A stretch of DNA of 64,000 nucleotides from an uncultured Senegalimassilia sp. (GTDB taxonomy: Bacteria > Actinomycetota > Coriobacteriia > Coriobacteriales > Eggerthellaceae): positions 1 to 64,000 of the forward strand of contig NZ_CABQJR010000006.1 in NCBI RefSeq assembly GCF_902464545.1, in the 5' to 3' direction. Shown here piece after piece: positions 37,153-46,423 of the stretch. Numbering within the stretch: position 1 is the stretch's first letter; each line of letters starts with the position of its first letter. The translations under genes were made by a program, and so were the position numbers. The notes beneath the pieces are model-generated. The model saw only the letters and a program-made list of their open reading frames with translations. It was not told the DNA's origin and searched no databases.

Positions 37153-38646
37153 ATGTACGGAAACAGTATGCAAGGTTTTGATCCCCATAAGGCGCACATC
37201 GAGGTTGCGCACCCCTACTTGACCATGATGGGCCTGTATCTGGGCGGTTTCACGGGTATGTTCAGCGAAACGTCGCTCAACATCGCGCTGCCGCAGCTGA
37301 CCGAGGCGTTCGGCGTCGACATGGCCGTCATGCAGTGGGTAGTCATCGGATATATGCTGGTCATCGGCATCGTGCTGCCCTTCGCCAGCCTGCTCATGAA
37401 GTGGTTCAGCGTGCGCAAGCTCACGCTGTTCGCGCTAGGCGCCTTCTTCGTCGGCTCGCTGATCAGCGGATTCGCCCCCAGCTTCGAGGTGATGTTGGCG
37501 GGCCGTTTGGTGCAAGGCGTGGGCACCGGCCTGGTGCTGCCCATGATGTTCGCCCTGGTACTTGAGGTGTTCCCACCGGTGAAGATCGGCGCTGCCATGG
37601 GCTTGACGGCGCTCATCATCATGTTCGCCCCTGCCATCGGCCCAACCCTCTCGGGCATTATCCTGGGTGCTCTGAGCTGGCGCTTCATCTTCTTCACCTT
37701 CGCCGTGGTGCTGGCCGTGGCCATGGTGTTCGCAGCGAAGTTCCTGGTGAACCCTTACAATCTGACGCGCCCCCGCGTCGATGTGCTTTCGTGCGTGCTC
37801 TCGTGCCTGGGATTCGGCGGCGTGGTGCTGGGCGCCGGGCTTGCCAGCCTGTACGGATGGACCAGCGTCGAGGTGGTGTCCGCGCTGGTCATCGGCGCGG
37901 TCTGCATTGCCGCGTACGTGTATCGCCAGCTGCACATGGAGACTCCCGTGCTTGATGTGCGCGTATTCCGCCAGCAGGGCTACCGCGTAGGCGTGACGTT
38001 GGTGATGCTGAACTTCGGCATCACGCTTTCTGCCATGTATCTGTTGCCGCAGTACATCCAAAGCGGCATGCTTTTGCCCGTTGCCATGACCGGCATGCTC
38101 ATGCTGCCCGGCGGCATGGTGAATTGCATCGTGTCCGTTATCGCCGGCGGTCTGTACGACCGCATCGGCGCCCGCATCCCGGCGCGCGTCGGTTTCGCCC
38201 TGTCCATCGCCGGCACGGTGATGTTCCTGCTGGCGACGCCCGAAACGCCCATCGCGTATGTGGTTTGCGCTCACGTAATCCTGATGATCGGCGTGCCGCT
38301 GGCCATGTCGCCGAGCCAGACGAGCGCCCTGAACTCGCTGCCGCACAGCATGAACGCGGACGGCTCCACCATGATGAACACCCTGCAGCAGGTGCTCGGC
38401 GCCGTTGCCACCGCCGTCGCCACCAGCCTGTTGGGCATGGGCCAGGCGGCAAACGCGGAAGGCAGCGCGATCGCGTTCACCAACGGCGTGCACTGGGGTT
38501 TCACGTTCACCCTAGTGCTCGCAGTTGCCGCACTGGCGGTATCGATGCTGTTGAAGAAGCGCAGCTATGCCGACGAGGCCGGGGCGTCCGAAGGCGGCGC
38601 TGCGTCGGCGCATGGCGAGGCGCCCGCAAGCGCCCCGCAGGCATAG
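37153..38646 (+). CDS. MFS drug:H+ antiporter, DHA2/EmrB-like
   Basis: About 497 residues with 14 predicted helices, the DHA2 layout. Seen: LNIALPQL in TM1, MQWVVIGYMLVIGIVLPF in TM2, GRLVQGVGTGLVLPMMFAL (motif C-like region), and a Gly/Ala-rich hydrophilic C-terminus. Exports small hydrophobic compounds or drugs. Start uncertain: ATG 37153 has GGAAAGGA directly against it, ATG 37168 has GGAA 7 bases upstream. Behind a strong leader hairpin, so expression is probably inducible. Confidence 0.88.
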   Translation: MYGNSMQGFDPHKAHIEVAHPYLTMMGLYLGGFTGMFSETSLNIALPQLTEAFGVDMAVMQWVVIGYMLVIGIVLPFASLLMKWFSVRKLTLFALGAFFVGSLISGFAPSFEVMLAGRLVQGVGTGLVLPMMFALVLEVFPPVKIGAAMGLTALIIMFAPAIGPTLSGIILGALSWRFIFFTFAVVLAVAMVFAAKFLVNPYNLTRPRVDVLSCVLSCLGFGGVVLGAGLASLYGWTSVEVVSALVIGAVCIAAYVYRQLHMETPVLDVRVFRQQGYRVGVTLVMLNFGITLSAMYLLPQYIQSGMLLPVAMTGMLMLPGGMVNCIVSVIAGGLYDRIGARIPARVGFALSIAGTVMFLLATPETPIAYVVCAHVILMIGVPLAMSPSQTSALNSLPHSMNADGSTMMNTLQQVLGAVATAVATSLLGMGQAANAEGSAIAFTNGVHWGFTFTLVLAVAALAVSMLLKKRSYADEAGASEGGAASAHGEAPASAPQA

Positions 38647-38686
38647 GGCGCAACGGCGGCTGAGGGCTGCTAGCAATAGGAACAGG

Positions 38687-38719
38687 TAGCCCACGCGGCT
38701 CTGATGTCCGCGTGGGCTA
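38687..38719. terminator. 12-bp stem after the MFS gene
   Basis: TAGCCCACGCGG (38687-38698) pairs perfectly with CCGCGTGGGCTA (38708-38719). No T-run follows, so it may be an inefficient terminator. Confidence 0.5.
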
Positions 38720-39118
38720 AGAATGCAAATCAGGCAAGAACCGCAAACAAGAGAAATAACTGCCGATATAGATAATTCTCTTACGTCGCTTATTCCCCAT
38801 CCGTGGCGTTATATGCCACAAATAATGACTCATTCACTCACTGTGCAGAAAATGCACAGTTTTCGACCCCTTTTGGCTCCTAAGCCCTGTAGATCACTGC
38901 CCGGTAACCGGTTTACACCGGTTACCTTTATATAGCTGGATATACCTTGCGCTGGTGGGTTGTCGTGTCCCCTGCAAGCGCATCCAAGCATACGAAAAAG
39001 GGGCCACAGGCCCCCTTTTTCGACAACTATGCACGCAACGGCGGCTATATACGCCAAAGCTACCGCGTACGCTATGGCAATCGCAATTGCAGCACCAGCA
39101 AACGATCGCCCGCCGTCT
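38720..39118. other. Intergenic region with several hairpins
   Basis: No supported gene. It holds: CTGTGCA (38841-38847)/TGCACAG (38853-38859) followed by TTTTC; an inverted repeat GGTAACCGG (38903-38911)/CCGGTTACC (38918-38926) with spacer TTTACA; and AAAAAGGGGCC (38995-39005)/GGCCCCCTTTTT (39009-39020), a bidirectional terminator for the MFS gene and the convergent dapL gene. Part of the region is AT-rich, unlike the surroundings. Confidence 0.55.
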
Positions 39119-40342
39119 CTACTCCCCCATGAGCTTCTGGATGCGCTCCATGGCCTCGACCGTGGCGTCGGCATCGCCGAAGGCGGTCAGGCGCACGTAT
39201 CCCTCGCCCGAGGGGCCGAAGCCTGCGCCCGGCGTGGTGATGATGTTAGCCTCGGTCAGCAGCTTGTCGAAGAACTCCCAGCTGCCCACGCCCTCAGGCG
39301 TCTTGCACCAGATATACGGGCTGTTCACCGCACCATACACGGTGAACCCGACGGCCTCGAGACCCTCCTTGATCACGCGTGCGTTGTTACGGTAGTACGC
39401 AAGCGTCTCCTCGATCTGGCGCTCGCCTTCCTCGGTGTAGATGGCCGCGGCACCGCGCTGGATGATGTAGCTGGCACCGTTGAACTTCGTGCACTGGCGA
39501 CGGTTCCACATGGCATTGAGGCTCTGGCCGTCGCGGACCAGCTCCTTGGGCACCACGGTGTAGCCGCAGCGCGCGCCGGTGAAGCCCGCCGTCTTGGAGA
39601 ACGAGCGGAACTCGATGGCGCAGGTCTTGGCGCCTTCAACCTCATAGATGGAGTGCGGCACGCCCTCTTCGGTGATGAAGCGCTCGTAGGCGGCATCGAA
39701 CATGATGATGGCGTCGTTGGCGTTGGCGTAATCGACCCATGCCTTCAGCTGCTCGGCGTTGAGCACCGTGCCGGTGGGGTTGTTCGGGCTGCACAGGTAG
39801 ATGACGTCCGCGCGGCCCTCGGGGAGCGCCGGGCAAAAGCCGTTCTCTGCGGTGGTGGGCATGTACACGATGTTCGTCCAGCGCTCGGCGGCTTCGTCGT
39901 AGTCGCCCGCGCGGCCGGCCATGGCGTTGGAGTCGACATACACGGGATACACCGGGTCGCACACGGCCACCACGTTGTCAACGTCCAGGATGTCGCCGAT
40001 GTTGCCGCAGTCGGACTTTGCGCCGTCGGAGATGAAGATCTCGTCGTCGGCGATGTCGACGCCGAGCGCGTGGAAATCGCGCTTGACGATGGCGGCGCGC
40101 AGGAAATCGTAGCCCTGCTCAGGGCCATAGCCGTGGAAGGTCTCAGACTTGGCCATGTCCTCGACGGCAGCGTGCATCGCCTCGATGACTGCCGGGACCA
40201 GCGGGCGCGTAACGTCGCCGATGCCCATCTTGATGAGCTTCGCCTCGGGATGCGCCTCGGAGTACGCGGCGGTACGGCGGGCGATCTCGGAGAACAAATA
40301 GCTGCCGGGAAGTTTCTGATAATTCGGGTTGACCTTAGCCAC
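39119..40342 (-). CDS. dapL: LL-diaminopimelate aminotransferase
   Basis: 407 residues from the GTG at 40340-40342, chosen because AAGGAGG lies 6 bases upstream. Fold-type I PLP aminotransferase: starts VNPNYQKLPGSYLFSEI, has the DapL hallmarks GIGDVTRPL, GYGPEQGY and SPNNPTGT, and the PLP lysine in SFSKTAGFTGARCGY. Converts tetrahydrodipicolinate and glutamate directly to LL-diaminopimelate for lysine and peptidoglycan synthesis. It stands alone. Confidence 0.96.
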   Translation of the reverse strand: MAKVNPNYQKLPGSYLFSEIARRTAAYSEAHPEAKLIKMGIGDVTRPLVPAVIEAMHAAVEDMAKSETFHGYGPEQGYDFLRAAIVKRDFHALGVDIADDEIFISDGAKSDCGNIGDILDVDNVVAVCDPVYPVYVDSNAMAGRAGDYDEAAERWTNIVYMPTTAENGFCPALPEGRADVIYLCSPNNPTGTVLNAEQLKAWVDYANANDAIIMFDAAYERFITEEGVPHSIYEVEGAKTCAIEFRSFSKTAGFTGARCGYTVVPKELVRDGQSLNAMWNRRQCTKFNGASYIIQRGAAAIYTEEGERQIEETLAYYRNNARVIKEGLEAVGFTVYGAVNSPYIWCKTPEGVGSWEFFDKLLTEANIITTPGAGFGPSGEGYVRLTAFGDADATVEAMERIQKLMGE

Positions 40343-40480
40343 GAAGGGCCTCCTTGCACGTTCGGTTTCCGCAAGCGGCGGCGCGACCGCGACCGCCGCA
40401 GTTTTCATACGGGCCCATTTTGCGGCGGATTTCCCCAAGATTTCCGAAATGTAACGTAGAGGTTCCCGGATTTAACACGG

Positions 40481-40505
40481 AAGCGCCGGCACAAGGCCGG
40501 CGCTT
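40481..40505. terminator. 10-bp stem between dapL and the flavoprotein gene
   Basis: AAGCGCCGGC (40481-40490) pairs with GCCGGCGCTT (40496-40505). It lies downstream of the leftward flavoprotein gene and its 34-bp repeats; weak T-run. Confidence 0.5.
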
Positions 40506-40542
40506 CACGAATGCGTCAAATAACGGCGCGGAACCAGGCAGT

Positions 40543-40678
40543 TAGCGGATGCGGTTCGCAATCTGGCCGATCGAGATAGCGGACGCGGTTCGTCATCCGA
40601 CCGCGCGAACTAGCGGAGCTAGCTCGTCGTCTAGCCGCCTGAGCTAGCGGATGTAGTTCGTCATCTGGCCGCGCTCGG
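40543..40678. repeat. Four 34-bp tandem repeats, the last being the 3' end of a CDS
   Basis: Units begin with TAGCGG at 40543, 40577, 40611 and 40645, an exact 34-bp period. The unit at 40645 is the final coding sequence and stop of the flavoprotein gene; the three others, at about 70-80% identity by eye, lie downstream of the stop. 34 is not a multiple of 3, so extra units would not extend the protein in frame. Confidence 0.85.
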
Positions 40679-41273
40679 CAACGGGGACGTCGACGCCCGC
40701 GGCCTTCCCGGCTTCGATGCACTTGAGCAGCCACGCCATGTTCTGCCCGATGTTGCGCATGGTCTGCAGGCCCTCCGCGTCCTGCGCTGCCTCGCCCGGC
40801 AGGCGTCCGTGCACGTTGTTCCAGTAGGTGGACGACACGACGGGCATCTCGCAGAAGGTGAAGTACTTGTTCAGCACGTCGAACGACGCCGTGGTGCCGC
40901 CGCGGCGCGCAACGGCCACCGCCGCGCCGGGCTTATGGCGAAACGCTGCGCCACCTGCGTAAAACGCGCGATCGAGCGCGCACAGGATGCGGCCCGAGGG
41001 GTGCGCATAGTACACCGGCGTGCCGAAGACGAAGCCGTCGGCCTGCGCGGCCTTGGCAATCAGCTCGTTGACCACGTCGTTTGCGATGACGCACTTCCCG
41101 CCCAGCTCGGCGCACTTGCCACAGGCGATGCAGTCGTTGACGGGCTTGTTGCCCAGCCACATGGTTTCCGTCTCAACGCCGTGCCCCTCAAGCGCGGCGG
41201 CAACCTCGGCGAGCGCAACCGACGTGTTGCCCTCCTGCCGCGAGCTGCCGTTGACCAGCAAAACCTTGCTCAT
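40644..41273 (-). CDS. Iron-sulfur flavoprotein / NADPH-dependent FMN reductase family
   Basis: 209 residues from the ATG at 41271-41273 with GAGAGGA about 7 bases upstream. Flavodoxin-like fold: phosphate-binding loop NGSSRQEGNTSVAL (about 8-21), CIACGKCAELGGKC (CX2CX2CX6C, the iron-sulfur flavoprotein pattern) and GTPVYYAHPSG for FMN binding. Transfers electrons in the cytoplasm under reducing conditions; partner unknown. Single gene divergent from the UvrA-like gene. Confidence 0.88.
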   Translation of the reverse strand: MSKVLLVNGSSRQEGNTSVALAEVAAALEGHGVETETMWLGNKPVNDCIACGKCAELGGKCVIANDVVNELIAKAAQADGFVFGTPVYYAHPSGRILCALDRAFYAGGAAFRHKPGAAVAVARRGGTTASFDVLNKYFTFCEMPVVSSTYWNNVHGRLPGEAAQDAEGLQTMRNIGQNMAWLLKCIEAGKAAGVDVPVAERGQMTNYIR

Positions 41274-41402
41274 AGGAATATCCTCTCGTCTGGATGACCC
41301 GGTAGATGTCAAACCCATTGTACAAGCGCCAACCTCCGCCAATCAAACAAGCACACACCCCGGACACTTCGGGGAAGCGGCATCCCCACCCCGGGCTCGC
41401 CT

Positions 41403-41408
41403 TATAAT
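41403..41408 (+). promoter_or_regulatory. Candidate -10 element before the uvrA paralogue
   Basis: TATAAT about 39 bases upstream of the start in a divergent gap; no clear -35. Confidence 0.35.
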
Positions 41409-41446
41409 GGAAGGCATCGTCACGCCGTCGCCTGAAAGGCATCGCC

Positions 41447-44098
<2,652 letters not shown>

Positions 44099-44117
44099 GC
44101 CGCCCGCAACCGCAAAA

Positions 44118-44145
44118 GCGGCCCGAAGGAGAACCCTCGGGCCGC
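44118..44145 (-). terminator. Terminator shared by the UvrA-like and dmsC genes
   Basis: GCGGCCCGA (44118-44126) pairs with TCGGGCCGC (44137-44145). Minus-strand sequence after the stem is TTTTGCGG, so it mainly ends the dms operon. Confidence 0.7.
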
Positions 44146-44180
44146 TCGCCGTCCAACGCAACGTCTATGCGCGGATCATC

Positions 44181-44924
44181 CTACAAAATGCTTGCAGCGT
44201 AGAAACCATAACGCGCCACGGCAAGCGCCACCACAGCCGCAACCGCAACCACGCTCCACGGCAGCTTCGCACCCGCGAAGCCCTTCGCCAGCGCACACGC
44301 TGCGGCAGCGGCGGCCAGCACCGCGCCCACGATCAGCAGCGCAGCATCGGCGCCGGCGCCCGCAAACGTGGCCGCTTCCCAGGCAAACGACAACGCCGCC
44401 AACGCGGCCACAACACCGCACGCTTTCGCAAAGCAGTCGCCCACCTGCGCAAACAATGCCCACAGCGCAAAACCGCAGCCGACCGAGCCCAGCACGAAGA
44501 ACGGCCACACGCTTGCCGCAGCCCACGCAGCGTTGCCGTAGCTTCCGGCATACGCGTAGGCCTGCACGAACATGAGCAGCACGGCAAGCACCGTCGCCAC
44601 GATGCGCACCGCACGGTTAACGGCCGCGGACTTCGCCGCCAGCGCCACGTCGACGATAAGCGCCACGCACGTCAGCCCGGCGAAGATGCCCTCCATCACC
44701 AGCGAGGACGTGAGGTTCGCCAGCATGTACACCATATACTGCGGACGTCCCAGGTACGTCACGGAAGCCAACGCGCCCACGGCCATAAGCGCAAGCATCA
44801 CCAGCGGAAACAACCAGGCTCGCTTGTTTTCGCCACGTTCGGGGAACACCGCCGACGCCAGCGACGCGCCCGCGCCCAGCCCCGTGAGCGTGGTGAACGC
44901 GAAAAGCGGGAATTCTGAAATCAT
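44181..44924 (-). CDS. dmsC: DMSO-reductase-type membrane anchor, quinol-binding subunit
   Basis: 247 residues, eight helices, DmsC family (FPLFAFTTLTGLGAGASL at the N-terminus; TYLGRP in a loop, typical of the quinol site region). Anchors the DmsAB-type heterodimer and feeds it electrons from menaquinol. Last gene of the dms unit; 4 bases separate it from the chaperone gene. Confidence 0.88.
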   Translation of the reverse strand: MISEFPLFAFTTLTGLGAGASLASAVFPERGENKRAWLFPLVMLALMAVGALASVTYLGRPQYMVYMLANLTSSLVMEGIFAGLTCVALIVDVALAAKSAAVNRAVRIVATVLAVLLMFVQAYAYAGSYGNAAWAAASVWPFFVLGSVGCGFALWALFAQVGDCFAKACGVVAALAALSFAWEAATFAGAGADAALLIVGAVLAAAAAACALAKGFAGAKLPWSVVAVAAVVALAVARYGFYAASIL

Positions 44925-44928
44925 GCGA

Positions 44929-45831
44929 TCAACCTTCCAATCGATCGAGTTCGGTCAATTCGTTATCTGCAAGGCCGGCCAAGCGCAACCCGGACAGCTG
45001 CCGCACAGCCTCGCGCAGCTCGGCAGCGGAACCGGTCCCGCATGCGGCAGCCGTACACGCAGCAACGCGCTTGCCGCCGCCTGCATCCTCGGCCGCGCTT
45101 TCGCCCTCAGGCTTGCGCCCGGGCTCTGCGACCTGTTCGAACCAATACGCCACCTCGCCCAGAAACACGCTATCTATCTGGACAAACGCAGCAATCGCTT
45201 CAAGCAGCTGCGGATAGAGGACCGCCTGCGAGCCTGCACGGGAATTGCGCACGAGCCGCGCGTACTCCCCGAGCCAGTCGGCCAGATACCCCTGCACCAT
45301 CTCGTGCTGCGCGCGGGCCGCATCCGCGAAGCCGGCATCGCCGGCGGCGAACGCATCGAACAGGGCCGCCGCCCGCCGGGCCGCAAAATCAAGCAGCGCG
45401 GCCACATGATCGTCGGGAACGGCCTGCTCACGGCGCATGCGCACGCCTTGCGCACGGTACAGCGCCCGCACGTCGAGCGTAGCTTGCTGGAACAGCGCCG
45501 CGTCACGGCTGCCCGTATAGGGCGCGCGGTACGGCGGCGCCGGCAACGCGCCGGGCCCTTCGAACACGCGCGTGTACTCGTCATGCACGGCACCCAGCGC
45601 ACGATCCGCATCCTGGGCGGCAAGCTCGTCTAACAGCTTCGCCAATCCGGCCATCTGCTCGCAGTCCTGCGCGTACGCCGAAACCGCCGCGCGCGTGCAC
45701 GGCCCGCAGAGCTCGACCAACAGCTCTCGGCTAGGCTCGCCGCCCAAGCACTTGTGCGCCAGCTCGTAAAGCCATGCCCGCGCCGCAAGCAGCTCCGCCG
45801 CGCCGGCGGCTTCGGCCTCAAGCGTGCTCAC
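44929..45831 (-). CDS. TorD/DmsD-family molybdoenzyme chaperone
   Basis: 300 residues from the GTG at 45829-45831, which overlaps the dmsB stop by 4 bases (GTGA); upstream in-frame codons lie inside dmsB. Helical throughout; conserved YxRxFxGPGxxPAPPYxxxY-like stretch (DEYTRVFEGPG, APPYRAPYTGSRD) and a late LQQATLDVR-like region identify the family. A C-terminal extension (about 255-285) is Ala/Gly-rich and has several Cys. Binds the Tat signal of the catalytic subunit and assists cofactor insertion. Its position between dmsB and dmsC supports this. Confidence 0.88.
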   Translation of the reverse strand: MSTLEAEAAGAAELLAARAWLYELAHKCLGGEPSRELLVELCGPCTRAAVSAYAQDCEQMAGLAKLLDELAAQDADRALGAVHDEYTRVFEGPGALPAPPYRAPYTGSRDAALFQQATLDVRALYRAQGVRMRREQAVPDDHVAALLDFAARRAAALFDAFAAGDAGFADAARAQHEMVQGYLADWLGEYARLVRNSRAGSQAVLYPQLLEAIAAFVQIDSVFLGEVAYWFEQVAEPGRKPEGESAAEDAGGGKRVAACTAAACGTGSAAELREAVRQLSGLRLAGLADNELTELDRLEG

Positions 45832-46406
45832 AGCACGACCTCGGTAAACGCCGGATTCGCTGCCGCATCGCTCGGGCGCACCAACAGGTTCGGGTGCGTG
45901 CGGTCGGCGCTGCCGAGCACGGGCAGCTCGCTGACGCAATCGCTTCCGTATTCGCGGCGCAGCTCGTCGATGTCGCCGAACTTCAGCGCGCGCGTGGGGC
46001 ACGCGTCGACGCATGTGGGGTTCATGCCGGCTTTGCGCAGGTCATAGCATGAATCGCACTTCACGATCATCTGCGCGTCGGCATCCCATTGCGGAGCGCC
46101 GTACGGGCACACCGTCATGCAGTTTTTGCACTGCACGCAGCGCGCGTCGTCATGCAGCACGATGCCATCGGACGTCTTGTGCATGGCAAGCGTCGGGCAG
46201 TTCGCCACGCACGCGGGGTCATCGCAATGGTTGCACCCCACCGACAGATGAAACATCCCCACCTGCGGGTAGGTTCCCATCTCAAACGATTCCACGCGGC
46301 GCGGGCGCGCGCCGGGGGCCTGGATGTTGCGGCGGTCTTTGCACGCAACCTGGCACGTGCGGCACCCGATGCAGCGCGTTGCGTCCAAGTAAAATCCCAA
46401 AGCCAT
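45828..46406 (-). CDS. dmsB: DMSO-reductase-type electron-transfer subunit, four [4Fe-4S]
   Basis: 192 residues. Sixteen Cys in four clusters: CIGCRTCQVACKD, CNHCDDPACVANCP, CVQCKNCMTVCPYG and CDSCYDLRKAG...CVDACP. Passes electrons from DmsC to DmsA on the outer face of the membrane, exported with DmsA. Starts 17 bases after the dmsA stop with AGGAGG upstream; overlaps the chaperone gene. Confidence 0.95.
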   Translation of the reverse strand: MALGFYLDATRCIGCRTCQVACKDRRNIQAPGARPRRVESFEMGTYPQVGMFHLSVGCNHCDDPACVANCPTLAMHKTSDGIVLHDDARCVQCKNCMTVCPYGAPQWDADAQMIVKCDSCYDLRKAGMNPTCVDACPTRALKFGDIDELRREYGSDCVSELPVLGSADRTHPNLLVRPSDAAANPAFTEVVL

Positions 46407-46423
46407 ATTCTGCTCCTCCTACC

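Noticed and set aside
38830..39174. Hydrophobic minus-strand frame between the MFS gene and dapL
   Set aside because: It runs through two hairpins and the 3' end of dapL, and has no ribosome site.
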